From positions 665,501-729,500 of the forward strand of contig JAHQIY010000010.1 of the NCBI GenBank assembly GCA_019054805.1: a DNA stretch of 64,000 nucleotides, written 5' to 3'. Shown here one piece after another: positions 33,181 through 46,456 of the stretch (its first letter is position 1; each line of letters begins with the position of its first letter). Under the pieces are notes generated by a model. The model made no database searches. It was given only the letters and a program-made list of their open reading frames with translations, and had not been told where the DNA came from. The position numbers and the translations under genes are program-made. The DNA is from Brachionus manjavacas (lineage: Eukaryota > Rotifera > Eurotatoria > Ploima > Brachionidae).

Positions 33181-35008
33181 AATATATAAAATTTGGTTGA
33201 AAAGCGATTTTTCAATTTTCACATTAAGTGGAAAAGAGTGGTAATCGAAATTTTGAAGATGACTATCATTTAAGATTATTTTTTTTCTAATTTAAAATAA
33301 TTAAATTTATGATAATTATTTCATTTTTTAATTTAAGTTATCCTTGTTTTAAAATATTTTTATTTTTGAAAAATAAATTATCAATTCATGCTACCCGAAA
33401 TTATTTATTAACTTAAAAAATTAATTTCGTAAATTTACGAAAAAGAATTAAAAGTATAAGGAAAATTTATTTTTTGTGGAATGTTTGACAAAACCATTCA
33501 TAAAATTTGATACTGACACATTCGTCAAATAAATTTCTTTTTATTATCTGACGTTTTAAGATTTTTTAATGAAAGGATTTAAGCATTAAAGCACTTAATT
33601 ATCACTAAAAGTCTAATTAAAAAAAAAAAAAATTAAAAATTCTATCTAAAAAAATAAAATAAATTTTTTATTATCATTAAATGTATTATTTAACAGAACT
33701 GGTTCTTTTTGAATTTGGTGCTGAATGAGGTGATGTGAAAACTTTGTACTTTAAATTAAAAAAAAAAAATTTGTGTTTTTTTAAACATACTTTTTTGTAT
33801 ATCGAAATTCAACATAAACATTTTTAAATTAAATATTTAAATAAAGCATATTTCACTTTTTTATTTTTGCTGTAACATTGCCACTGTATGAGCTAGTATG
33901 GTCTAGGAATTTTTTCTTTATTTGATTGAAGGCTTAATCCTCTCATATATGTTTATAGAAAACAAGATTTCAATAAGATATATAAACTTCTTGCCTATTG
34001 TCATCGAGACAGTTAAGTTAAGCAATGGTTCCAAGAGCAATAAAATTTAAGTCTTAACCTGTGAATCGCTAAATACGAGTAAGTTATGGTTTTGTAAGGC
34101 CAAATTTAATTATTTCAATCTATATCAAAACCGAAATAGAATTCAGAGTCTCATATCTTAAAAATAGAGTCAAAACAAAAATTAAAACAAGAAATTTACG
34201 AAAACAGTTCGAAAAGTATTGTTCAATGCTACAACGATTTCGAAGCAAAAATGTATTTCTTATTTTTTTTCGGGATAAAATATTTTTGCAATAAATTGGC
34301 CTGTACAAAACACTTATCGGCTCTATTTTAGACTTTTTCATCTCTTAACTCTATTTCAGATTTCGAATACATGTGTCCTTCATGTAATTCAGAACAGCGA
34401 CTATTCTTAGACTACAGGCTTAATCTCCAATGCAGCTGAAAAAGTTGAAAATTAGAACAGACTCTGGGAACTTATGGAAAGATATGTCTCTAGTGTTTTA
34501 AAAATTTTAATCCTCTTGATATGTTAAGACTTATGACCGAGTATACAGGAGATTTTAAAGCAAGATTTATACCCAATCCTACTCCATTATGCAGTTGTTA
34601 CTTAATAGACAAATTTTCTGAAAAAAAAATCCTTCCAATATTTTACCACATTAAGAACTCAACTAATCGTTTTTTTTATGCTTTATTACTTACATAATTC
34701 ACTTAATTTTACTTTAATTTTTTTTTTTCAAATTTTGTTTATGAAAGAGCTTTGGCTCGAAAAGATTAAAAAATAAATAAATAAAATAAATAAGTAAATT
34801 GATGATTTTTGAGAAATTTTACTGAATTTATTATAACAAGCCTAAATAATATACCATGTTCTACTAATACTTATCTAATGTGCAGTCCATTGGAAAATTT
34901 TTCCAAAATTTTTTCCACTCAAAATAAAAAGGATTTCAATGGTATAATTTGAAGTTCCATTTAAATTTATTGATAAACTATTTTTAAAGATTGCAGAAAA
35001 TTTTAAAT
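33181..35008. other. Intergenic region, probably with decayed repeats
   Basis: No confident gene. A plus-strand stretch near 34365-34440 gives CPSCNSEQRLFLDY and may be a transposon zinc-ribbon relic. The stretch ending near 33693 on the minus strand reads SAPNSKRTSSVK before a stop and could be an orphan last exon, but nothing supports it further. Confidence 0.3.
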
Positions 35009-35473
35009 TTAGTCATTTCCTGCCATAACAGCATTTCTATGAATTCTATAGCGAATATATTTTCTTATTTTAACACCGGCATAGAAAAGGCAAGCTAGCA
35101 CAAGACTGCTTGTGGCAAAGAATAATTTTCTATCATAATACTCTACAACTACGACTTCGTTGTTTACCAAAACATGCTTGGCCACATCGGTCAAAGCAAT
35201 TCGACCCTTGTCTTTTTCGGTATAGACTGCGAGCACACTGTCGCTATCATAGCCAATATACCTTCCATACCCAACCAGACGTTGAGGTATGGTCAAAAAA
35301 AAACTCCGTCCTGTTAGAGAATTTTCTTTTAATTTTTTGTATCCGACATCAATTAGCTCTTTAATTGAGTTCATTTCAGCAAATTCAGTCGATGCCAAAC
35401 GCACTGTAAACTCATTTGGCATCAAGCCTCTTTTTTTAAATCGAATTGTCACCAACCACACTTGATTGCTCAT
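35009..35473 (-). CDS. Tail-anchored single-pass membrane protein of unknown family
   Basis: Intact intronless frame of 154 residues. Residues 1-110 are soluble and mixed, starting MSNQVWLVTIRFKKRGLMPN. A hydrophobic stretch (FFATSSLVLACLFYAGVKI, about 118-136) close to the C-terminus is followed by a basic end (RKYIRYRIHRN), so a tail anchor is likely. I do not recognise the family. The ATG lies 83 nt downstream of the stop of the NUDT16-like gene on the same strand. In between are an AATAAA (35509-35514, minus strand), a T-rich tract and an AG five bases before the ATG, which suggests co-transcription and trans-splicing. Confidence 0.75.
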   Translation of the reverse strand: MSNQVWLVTIRFKKRGLMPNEFTVRLASTEFAEMNSIKELIDVGYKKLKENSLTGRSFFLTIPQRLVGYGRYIGYDSDSVLAVYTEKDKGRIALTDVAKHVLVNNEVVVVEYYDRKLFFATSSLVLACLFYAGVKIRKYIRYRIHRNAVMAGND

Positions 35474-35556
35474 TCTAACTAATTGAAATTAAAAAAAAAT
35501 GTTAAAAATTTATTCTCTAAAATTTTAGGCTTTGACACCTAACATTGAAAAATATC
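35474..35556 (-). promoter_or_regulatory. Candidate operon intercistronic region with trans-splice acceptor
   Basis: In 83 nt between two minus-strand genes the order is AATAAA, T-rich tract, AG (35479-35480), then ATG after five bases. This is the arrangement of intercistronic regions in animals with spliced-leader trans-splicing. No splice donor for an ordinary intron could be placed upstream without running into the NUDT16-like coding region. Confidence 0.5.
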
Positions 35557-36201
35557 CTAGCATGAATTAATAAAGTTTAATAATTCCTCAGTTTTTAAAA
35601 TTTTTAAATGATCTATAGTTTTTAACAATTGAACTAATGCATTTCCAATAAAATTGCTTTGAACAAAAACGCTAAAGCCTTTATTTGGGCTAATTTTGTA
35701 CAAAGGAGGTCGAATAATTCCCAATACCTCTTTGCCATATTCTTCAGCACTCAAACTTTTTTGCTCCATTGCTTCGAATTGATCGTGTGACACTTCCTTG
35801 ACATAAAAATGAAGAACTAATTTTCTTGAATGGCACACACAGGTGAAAAAATAGTCCTGCTGAGTGCAAAAAAATTCCTTGTCTAAATTTATCTCTTCCT
35901 CGAGCTCCCGATTAAGACCTTCGACTATATCGGAATCTTCCGGGTCAATTAGCCCACCCGGAAAACCAATGTAACCATCAAACCTCATTTGCATCATTAT
36001 CGATGCTAACTGGCTGATTCCCCAGAGTTTTTGGTCATTTTTTGCCCACAAAAATACATGAGCAGCTCTCTTGTGTCCAACTAATTTGTTGGCTTGTTCC
36101 AATTCTACTATCTGGTGATCATCTAAAATTTTAGACCATTTTTGGCCAAAATTTTTATTAGATCTCAAAGCGTTCAATATTTTATCCCAATTTTCTACCA
36201 T
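35557..36201 (-). CDS. NUDT16: NUDT16-like Nudix hydrolase
   Basis: Intronless frame of 214 residues. The Nudix box lies at about residues 76-100, with GFPGGLIDPEDS followed by GLNRELEEEINL; the REL-x-EE part holds the metal-binding glutamates. The preceding MMQMRFDGYIGFPGG and the following GKEVLGIIRPPLY and NFIGNALVQLL segments match NUDT16 rather than other Nudix families. NUDT16 acts in the nucleus and cytosol as a decapping enzyme for U8 snoRNA and mRNA and hydrolyses inosine/xanthosine diphosphates. Length is close to the human protein (195). It is the upstream member of a tight minus-strand pair. Confidence 0.9.
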   Translation of the reverse strand: MVENWDKILNALRSNKNFGQKWSKILDDHQIVELEQANKLVGHKRAAHVFLWAKNDQKLWGISQLASIMMQMRFDGYIGFPGGLIDPEDSDIVEGLNRELEEEINLDKEFFCTQQDYFFTCVCHSRKLVLHFYVKEVSHDQFEAMEQKSLSAEEYGKEVLGIIRPPLYKISPNKGFSVFVQSNFIGNALVQLLKTIDHLKILKTEELLNFINSC

Positions 36202-37187
36202 TTCATAAAATAGAAATTATTCAAAAACTAACCAATTTAAATTTTAATTGACTTCAATTCTAAATTAAAATTAGTCTAAATTTTATAATGCATATTTTAA
36301 AAAATTGCATAATTAATTAATGTTTAGCTTTATTCTAAAAAAGAGGAGAAATAAATTTTGAAAAATAATAAACTTTGAAATTAACATTTAAAATGTTAAA
36401 TAAAAATCAAATAATGTTTTCTTTATTTTTTATTAATAATCGATTTCAGATCACTAAAAAGATTTGAATTTGAAAACATGATTGAACTTAATTGCCAACT
36501 AAATTCGATTACAGTGTTAATAATTATCGAATTTTTTGGTGACTTTTTTTTAATTGTTCTTATATGAAATCCTTGATAAAAAATTCTATTTTTAGATACT
36601 TTTATAGATAATTTAAAAATAAATCTTAAAATTAATTTTAAAGATACTAATTGTTTTTTATGACGATCAAGTTATTACATTTTTTCAAGTAAAAACACCT
36701 AAAAACTTAAAGATAGCGAATAAAGATAAATAAATATAAGTATAGCTAATCGAATTGTAGATTTTTTTATAAGTGTCTTATTTTTTTTTCTAAAATGATT
36801 GATGAAAATTAAAAAATTAAAAAAATTATTCACTATTAGACTTTTTTGACTTTTTTTTACTAATTTTTATTTTAGTAAAAAAAATTAAATGAAATCATAC
36901 CGTAAAAACGAGCTATTAATAATTAATTCTGATAATTTTTGCAGAAGTAATGTTGAAAGAACCTTAAAGACGATTTCTGTAAAAAAATTGAAGAAAATTT
37001 ATAATTTTTTCAAATATCTTTTGTTCAAGTTTATTTAATTACCTGAAATTTTACATACTAATTAAATCAAGTAATTTAATTAAGTAGTATTTTGAAAATT
37101 AAAAAAAATTTTAAGTTTTAGAAAAGCTTTTTATAAAGAATAAAAAGAGAAGAATATTAACACACCACTTTAGCTCAGTTTTTATTG
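36202..37187. other. AT-rich intergenic sequence
   Basis: Upstream of the NUDT16-like gene and up to the 5' truncated LINE. No feature supported. Confidence 0.5.
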
Positions 37188-38860
37188 CAGATACGGATTC
37201 AACAAATCCAAGACTTGAGTCGAGAATAAAAACATCAGACAAACAAACAACATGCGATCAGATAAGCGAGCTCTTGCTTAACACGGAGGTAATACATAAA
37301 CGATTATTTAGGATTGATGGTAACAAATCATCAGGACCTGATGATGTGCACCCGTTAATTCTTAAAAAGTGTTCAGATAGTCTCGCAGCTCCATTAAGTA
37401 TCATTTTCGGAAAATCGGCAAGCGAAGCGACCATTCCGCGTCAGTGGAAAGTCGCTAATGTGACACCAATTTTCAAAAAAGGAAATCGATCAGAGCCAGG
37501 TAACTACAGGCCTGTTTCTCCCACTTCTATCCCATGTAAGATCATGGAGGGAATCATCCGTGACCACATATGCACCTATCTCAACACAACACTAATGGAT
37601 ATATAAACGATAAACAACACGGATTTTTCCTCGTAAATCATGCGCTACAAATTTGCTTGAATCACAGGAGAAGAAATGCTTAGATGTTTTCTATGCCGAT
37701 TTTGAGAAAGCCTTTGATAGAGTTTCCCATCCAAAGCTGCTCTTTAAGCTGAAAGAGATCGGCATAAGTGGGAAGTTGCTCGATTGGTTGTCATACTTTT
37801 AGATTGGGAGATCACAGAGAGTAGTCATGGGAGACATTAAATCAGAATTTAAATCAGTCACTAGCGGCGTACCTCAAGGTTCTGTTTTAGGACCAATTCT
37901 TTTCATCATATTTATAAATGACTTGCCAGATAAATTGAGAAATTGTCTTCTGTACGCGGATGACACAAAGATTTTTAAGATTCTGAGAAATGCATTTGAT
38001 TACTCACTTCAAGGTGAAATAAACGCATTGCAAGAATGGCGCAGAATATGGAAAATGAGCCTAAATTGCAAGAAATGTAAAATAATGCATTTAGGAAAAG
38101 GTTATCCTAAACAAAAGTATTTTCTCACTGATCAAGTCACCGGCGAAACTGTAAATGTGGAAGAGACGACTGATGAAAGAGACCTTGGGGTTATAATGTC
38201 ATCAAATGGGAAATTCAATATACACTCAGAAAAAATGGCTTCAAAAGCAAATCGTATTCTCGGTATGATGTTAAATACCTTCAAAAATTTTGACAGTCAC
38301 AAAGCAAAAATTATATATCCAACCTTTATAAGACCGCATTTGGAGTTTGCAGCGCCAGTGTGGAATCCTCGCTTCAAGAAATCGATTGGGCAAATTGAAA
38401 AGGTTCAAAGAAGAGCTTTAAGATCAATAAAAGGCCTAAGACACCTTGACTACGACGAGCGACTGCGCAGAGCTGGATTTCCAGATCTAGTAACGCGCAG
38501 AACGAGAGGTGATTTAATTCAACAATTTTAGCTGTCCCGCGGAGCAGAACAAATATATTGGCCCTTCTTTGACAACACACCGTCAAGTACATTAAATTTG
38601 AGAAGCCACAATCAAAAGATAGTGCGAGAGATCACTAGCAACTCAAATAGACATCATTTCTTTATGAATAGAGTGTCCAAAACTTGGAATCAGCTACCAA
38701 GGATGATAGTTGAATCACGAAGCTTAAATGTTTTTAAAGCAAGATTGGACAAGTGGTTATAATTATTTATTATTATTAGTTTCAGGGCTGTAAAGTTTAA
38801 CACTAGGCAGAAGCTGCCCAGCCATTTATTACTACTACTACTACACTATAAAAAGCATAT
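37188..38860 (+). mobile_element. CR1/Jockey-like LINE, 5' truncated, full RT and 3' tail
   Basis: Plus strand. Reverse transcriptase blocks are in order: NKSSGPDDVHPLIL, ANVTPIFKKGNRSEPGNYRP, YADFEKAFDRVSHPKLLFKL, SGVPQGSVLGPILFIIF, LLYADDTKIF (catalytic YADD intact), then the C-terminal region RPHLEFAAPVWNP and LRHLDYDERLRRAGFPDLVT, ending in KTWNQLP and KARLDKWL near 38760. One frame change near 37600 and stops near 37800 and 38529 make it inactive. The endonuclease is missing. The 3' end has a short untranslated part and a TTACTACTAC repeat at about 38838-38857. It is the best-preserved LINE in the window and probably fairly young. Confidence 0.95.
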
Positions 38861-39616
38861 CATTAAAAAGTTAAATGTATTAGACTTAATTTGTTAGAAA
38901 ATATTTATAAGCTGTACAGGATCAGTTTAAGTTCATTTAAGCTGCTCATTTTCTGTTTATCTTTTTGCTAGTCATTGATTGCTTTTTTAATTTTTTGGAA
39001 CAAATTTCGCCTATCTCCCATCTTAACTTCTTCAGTTAATTTCACAATGCTTCCAAGTATCTTGGTCGAATTTTTGCTACACACTCTTATCATTTGAAAT
39101 GATCGAATGAAATGATTGAGAGTCTTCCAACAACGCTAAGTTTTACCCTTCAAACAAAAAACAACCGAAGAAAATAATGTTAATAAATAATAAATAAATT
39201 ATAGTTCATTTTAATCAGGATACAATTCTCTACAAAAAGATGTATCGAATGAATAGTGATTTGAAATTTCATTACCTTTGAGGACAAGTAGGCCTTAAGC
39301 TATGGGTCATTCATGGGTCTCTTACATGCCAAAAAGATTATTTAGAAAAAGTTTCACACAAGCTGTTAAATTTGAATCATTTTTTCTTTTAAAAATTTCG
39401 AAAAACATTTTTGACCATTTTTGAAATTTATATTTAATAAATGAATTTTATTTAGTTGTAAATTGAAATTTTAAACACTAATTAAATTGATTAATTTAAC
39501 TAAATGGCATCTTGAAAATTAAAAAAGAAATTCACGGGTGCATTTCATATTTTTTAAAGTTTTGGAAAAGCTTTTTTTAAAGAAAAAACAATAAAAGAAT
39601 TTAAATTATCACACTA
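38861..39616. other. AT-rich intergenic sequence
   Basis: No confident feature. A minus-strand stretch near 38990-39070 gives KMGDRRNLFQKIKKAIND, protein-like but without context. Confidence 0.35.
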
Positions 39617-39871
39617 CAGTGCCGGAAATTAACTTGTCACATCATATCATCTGATATCATTTTTTATCATTTTTTTAAACTTTCCTTATATCATCTATTA
39701 TCATTTGATAAAAGATAATATCAGGTGAATTAAAATTTGAATTTAGATATGTAAAAATTTGTAAAAAATTTGTAAAAATTTGTAAAAATTTTTTTTCCTG
39801 ATATTAGCTGATATAAGTTAATATTAAATGATATCATATGATATGATGTGACAAGTTAATTTCCGGCACTG
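39617..39871. mobile_element. Mariner-type MITE flanked by TA
   Basis: Terminal inverted repeats of 44 bp with one mismatch, starting CAGTGCCGGAAATTAACTTG, with TA on both sides (39615-39616 and 39872-39873). Length 255 bp and non-coding. TA duplication and CAGTG-type ends are typical of Tc1/mariner. The interior has repeated ATATCAT and TTTGTAAAAA phrases. Confidence 0.9.
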
Positions 39872-39873
39872 TA

Positions 39874-40294
39874 TAAAAATTAATTGTTTTAAATTGTAAT
39901 ATTTTTAATTAATTGAAAATTAAATTTTAAAAATTTTAAAATTGAATAGTATGCTTCAAATTTTATTTGTCATACAAAAGTTAATTTATCATTAAATAAT
40001 TTATTTTTGTCACAACGTTCAATAAGCGCCATTTCAGAAAAAAAAGCAAAAACTAAAATAAATCCATTTATTTAATTTAATTAATATATATCTAAGTTAA
40101 ATTGTAAATTTAAAATTTTTAAATATTCTTAAACACCATCAAGAAAACATTTGAATAATTATTTAAATCATAGAACCCAATTAATTATTAATTAAAATAT
40201 TTTGATCAAGAATTCATTCGCTTAAAATTAAAATTAAAAAAAAATTAAGAAATCTTAAATCTCTTTGATCTTGAATTAGAATTAAAAAAAAAAT
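39874..40294. other. 3' flank of actin
   Basis: AT-rich sequence that should contain the actin 3' untranslated region on the minus strand. Nothing else seen. Confidence 0.45.
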
Positions 40295-41821
<1,527 letters not shown>

Positions 41822-41837
41822 TCATGGTATATTTATA

Positions 41838-43558
41838 CGCCAATTTTAATTAAAGATAATAGACCCGTTGGACAATTTGTTTAGAAAGCTTATTATTTCC
41901 CAGTTTTGTTGAGCAAGGGATTAGGCTCGTATTTAAGCTCAGGATCAATTACTTAATGAATTGTTTGCCTTAAATTGTTTATTTTGTCGAATGGCTTCGA
42001 TCAAGCAAAATAATCTGTGTCCGGAAACTCCCTTGTTTGTTTTGGTAATCGCGGAAATTGACCTATCTACAGTTGATTTTTCGATTTTGTTTTAGTTTTT
42101 TTAATCTTTTGATTAGATAGTTTAAAAATTTTAAAATTAGCCTAAGACCGTCAAGAATTTAGAGTTTGGAAGAATGAGTGAAAATTTTTCCACTGACTGC
42201 AGTGATATTTAAATGGGCAGTTGAGAGAGATGAAAAAAGGCTTCGGACTTTTAGACTACTGATTTAGAGAAAAAAATAGAGAAAGGTAATCTTTTTTTTC
42301 TATTTTTTTTGAAGAAAAATTAAATTTTGGTTTCGACAAAGAAAATAAATTCAAATTCTTTGAGACAGACTACTTAGAAAAGTCTTTTTTTTAAGAATGC
42401 AATTAAGTGTTAAGTGTTATATTGGTACTTGATAAAATGAGTTTAAATTGTTATTGTTGTTTTTTGAAAATAAAAAATTCAAAAATTTTCGGAAATATTC
42501 AAAGAAAAATATCTTTATTGACCTATGTATTCTAATTTTTATATTTGAAATTAGAATCGGAACACTAAGTAAAAATAAAATTCCATTATAATTCTTAGTT
42601 CTAAAATTATGAGGCTTTTTTATGTCAAAATTTTTAATTGTATTTGCCACCTTGAATCCTTGATTTTTTTGACTATTTATATTTAATTCTATCAAAACTT
42701 CGGTACTGAACATATCCAAAATACTGCGGGTCTTACTCAAATCAAAAAAAATAAAAAAATTTAAACAGCCTCAAAATATACTCTTTTTTAAAAATCAACA
42801 AAAACATGAAAAAAGATTTTTTTGAAAGAAATTTTTGAATTTGAATAAAAAATCAATCTTATACCTGTTAAACAGGTTTTTTTTCTAAATCGAGAATATT
42901 TTATTTTTAAAATTAAATTTTTTTTTTATAGAATCAACAAAAAAAGTTAATATGAAAAAAAAATCTGGAAAAGTATTTTATTTTTTTAAATTTTGATTGC
43001 GAAATTTTAAAAAAAAATAAAATCCTTAAATTAAAGATTTTCTTATTGAAATTATTTATTCTATTAGATAGAAAAAGTATTTCTAACGATTATGAATCAT
43101 AAATATTTGCAATAATTTAACTTTCTATGACTAAAAATACATTTGACCATTACAACATATACAGTCCTTTCTATCTCTCTCCTAGATATTAATATGCATT
43201 CGGGGAAATTATTATTAATTAATAACTGGAAAACATATTTTGATTCACTTCGTTCCATTTAGTTATAAAAATTTATGAATTATTTTAATATCTTATTTTT
43301 TTATTATATTTAATATCTAATAAATGATCATAATTTTGATCAAAAATTTCGCCATACTTTAGATACTTTTTATTTTTTTTAGCTCTTTAGCTAATTTAAT
43401 TACAATACTGATTTTTTACATTTATTTCTGGTAAAAGTTAAAATTTTATTTTATTTTTATTAAATTTTTCATATTCTAAATAATATTTTTCTCGCTTTAA
43501 AATTTGGAAATTTTTCTACAATCCTTGATAAAAAGAATTTTTTTTTTTAATTTTTTTT
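41838..43558. other. AT-rich region upstream of actin
   Basis: No supported gene. The minus-strand open frame 42417-42740 has a biased, low-complexity composition and no recognisable domain. Confidence 0.4.
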
Positions 43559-44205
43559 ATAAATGACCAGTTTTTTTATTTACGTGACCAATTTATATAT
43601 TAGTTTGAAATTATAAAAATTCATAAAAAAATCATTTATGCATTTTGCGATGTGTTGCTTTACACCACGCTCATTTTTCATAAATCTCCCGCACTCCGGG
43701 CAACCTTTTGGGTTTATATGTTTGCTAAAAACTTTTTTTACATCAAATATTAAGCCTAAATCTACAAGTTTTTTTAAAAACTTTTTTTTCATCATTCTCG
43801 TTTTCCATTTTTTTCTAAATAATAGTAAAATCTTTTTAATTATTTTAAATATAACTTCAATTTTACATCATCGCTTATAAAATTTTCATACTACATCAAC
43901 AATAATGAAGAAAAAATCAAATCTTGCAAGTATAGCTGCAACTAAAATTATTTTATTATATTTACTATTAAATTTTATTTAACTTAAAAGAAATTTATGT
44001 GACAAATTAAAAAATTTTCGTGACCAAATGTTTATTTTGGTGACCAGGTTAAAATTTTTTAAAAGCATTTTTACCAAATAAATAATATTGCCTGGTCCCA
44101 TTAGGTGACCATTGAATATGTGACCAGTCAGAAAAAATACCTGGTCACCAAATCGACACAAAGTCACTGGTCACGTGACCAACTGATCACATAACAGGCA
44201 AGACC
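43559..44205. mobile_element. Candidate element with GTGACCA motif arrays
   Basis: GTGACCA, TGACCAG or the complement TGGTCAC occur about ten times, two near 43563-43590 and at least eight between 43998 and 44185. The two ends flank a small minus-strand frame with a zinc finger (next entry). Such motif arrays resemble transposase-binding subterminal repeats. No terminal repeat or target duplication could be fixed, so the limits are approximate. Confidence 0.4.
43580..43795 (-). CDS. Small C2HC zinc-finger open frame
   Basis: Frame of 71 residues with GCPECGRFMKNERGVKQHIA followed by KC, a C-x2-C-x12-H-x4-C finger. It lies inside the GTGACCA-array region and may be the DNA-binding N-terminus of a decayed transposase or an exon of a host gene. 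It begins with MMKKKFLKKLVDLGL. No neighbouring exon was identified. Confidence 0.35.
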   Translation of the reverse strand: MMKKKFLKKLVDLGLIFDVKKVFSKHINPKGCPECGRFMKNERGVKQHIAKCINDFFMNFYNFKLIYKLVT

Positions 44206-44461
44206 GTATTTTATTTTTAGGTAAACGAGAACTTGAAGTTACACGCTTCGAAGTCTCATAAAAATAATTAAAAAATTGCTCGTTTATATTTTATTTAAAT
44301 TTTGGACTTTTTTAGTTCAATTTGATTTTATTTTTTTTTTAATACTTGTCACAAAAAAAATTTCTTGATCTCACTTTTTATTTTTATACTCTATACTTTA
44401 TATGTGATAGAAATTGTTTTTAAAAAAAAAGGAAATTGAAAAAAATTGAAAAGGTAAAAAG

Positions 44462-44732
44462 AATGGTCCCTCAACTGAAAGATCTAAGTTTCGCTGAACG
44501 GCTTCTAAAATCTTCTACCCAAATATAGATGGAGCGGAGATTGAGCGTGCGCAGAGTTGCCGACGATTGGAACAAGCTGACTATAAATGGCTTTAAAACG
44601 CGGTACGACAAGTTTACTACAGCACAAAAAGCTACCATAGCGTAAGGAATAAACTTATTTTTCTAAAATACGCTCAGTAAGTTATTCAACTTACCGTAGC
44701 TCAACGATACTAATAATAATAATAATAATAGT
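44462..44732 (+). mobile_element. LINE 3' fragment with (TAA)n tail and filler segment
   Basis: Plus strand reads PQLKDLSFAERLL, then a break, then RVADDWNKLTINGFKTRYDK, the usual C-terminal end of LINE ORF2. An untranslated part with CCGTAGCTCA precedes a TAATAATAA tail (44708-44732). The coding text is interrupted by a 34-bp segment (44519-44552) identical to the actin upstream region (separate finding). Confidence 0.65.
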
Positions 44733-45548
44733 TTAATTTACTTTTTTAATAATTTTACTCTCACAAAAATAATTTTACTAATTAAATTGCTACATTCATT
44801 TAAAATAACTAATTATAAATCAGCAACAAAAAAAATTTAATAAAATTCTTTTCATTCAAAACTATTTTGACATAGGAATTATTTCCAAAATTTTAATAAA
44901 ATTTTTTCACCAAATACTAAAACGCTTGATTTAGAAATTGAATTCGATAGTTAATTTATTGAAAGAATGGACACTCAAGCTAGATAAAGACAAAAACCAA
45001 AAAGAAAAAAGAGCACCGAAAATTTTGGAGTTTAGAAGTCATTTTAAGATATTTAATTTTAATTGAAAGAGTTTTTTTTTTATTTAAATTCATGATAAGA
45101 TTTTAAACAGCATCTCCTAAGGATTTGCCCTAAAGAATCCTGCCCAAATCATGACTAAAATCTAAATCAGTTTAGGATAATTTCTTGACCAAGTACAGTA
45201 TCGGATCATGCAAGTGCTTAACAGCAAAAAGTAAGATTTCTAGGGAAGTTTCTTAAAGAACCCTTAACATTATCTAAAAAAAATAATAATAAATATACAA
45301 AAGGTGAACCGTTTTTTAGAAAAATTTAATTAAGCATGAAAAAATTAAAGGAATTAGATCGTCGTAAATGTTGGTTACATAAAAAAGTCGGTTTAATTTT
45401 AGAATTCAATAATATTTTTTTTTATATTTTTTTTTTTATCTATATGCAAATTTTGAACATTTTTTTTTTTTTACGTCGCCTTTTGGTGTTTTACTCGAAT
45501 TAAATAAATAAATAAATAAAAAATAACATTTATTATGTATAGTTTTAT
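44733..45548. other. AT-rich intergenic sequence
   Basis: Nothing supported apart from poly-A/T tracts. Confidence 0.45.
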
Positions 45549-45722
45549 TAATAATAATAATAATAAGCAAGTTCAAAGAATTTGTTTAAGAAAATGGTTG
45601 ACGAAATCAATACGTCGCGATAGTTTAAGGATATTCAGCACTGTCTGAATGCTATTATAGCGTTCACTATATGGGTTTTCGTTTGGTGGGACAAATCACC
45701 GTAGCTCATTATTATTATTATT
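45549..45722 (+). mobile_element. LINE 3' end fragment
   Basis: Preceded by an (AAT)n run and ending ACCGTAGCTCA followed by TTATTATTATTA. The CCGTAGCTCA phrase just before the tail is shared with 44690-44701, indicating the same LINE family. No coding part can be read with confidence. Confidence 0.5.
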
Positions 45723-45734
45723 TGGCTTAAATTT

Positions 45735-46380
45735 TTTGGGGGTGACAAATTAAATTTTTTTAAGATGACAAAAATAACTAAAAGTGGTGACTAATTTTAT
45801 CTATTTTAGCTGACAATAAAAAACTAATTATTCTGACAAAAAAACTAAACGACTGACAAATATATATATATTGTGATGACTATTAAATAATTTTGCACTG
45901 ATAAAATTTTATTTATTTTTATTTTATTTTGTTTTAGTTCTAGTTTAGGTATTTAGTTCGACTTGAGTGGAAATCAAAAGTAATGAACCCTATGCTTCAC
46001 AAGGAGTGAATAAGGAAAAAAAAAAGAAAGCTATTTAGTAATTTAATTCTCTAAGATCGTAAGGAATGAACTTAAATTGTGACGTTTTCTCATAGTTGAC
46101 TCTAGATTGATGATGAGATTTGGACAAAACGGTTTGTCATAATCGTCTGGAGCTTCCTTCTGATTTTGGTGCTATAGTTCAAGATTTTGATTTTTATTTT
46201 GACCTCAAAATCATTAATTTGTTGTAAAAATAATTAATTAGTCAAAAAAATATTTTTGTCACTCAAATAATTATTTTATCAGTCAATTAATTTATTCGTC
46301 ATCATATGTAGTTTTTTAGTCAGGAGATTTAGTCTTTTTTGTCAGTAAAATTTAATTTTTTTTGTCAGTCCATTAATTGA
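45735..46380. mobile_element. Element with inverted arrays of TGACA motifs
   Basis: The left 150 bp (45740-45885) contains seven TGACA or TGACT motifs in direct orientation. The right 130 bp (46245-46375) contains seven copies in the opposite orientation (TGTCA/AGTCA/CGTCA). Arms are not a simple long inverted repeat; only the motif array is inverted. The middle is AT-rich and non-coding. This is consistent with subterminal transposase-binding sites of a non-autonomous DNA transposon. Ends are approximate. Confidence 0.5.
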
Positions 46381-46456
46381 TGGCCTTATTATTTATCTGA
46401 TTAAAAAATTTCATTTAAATTGAATCATTTTTATCATAAGCTTTTTCTATATATAA

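Noticed and set aside
42417-42740. Minus-strand frame of 107 codons
   Set aside because: Low-complexity composition with an Asn run and no domain; no neighbouring exon.
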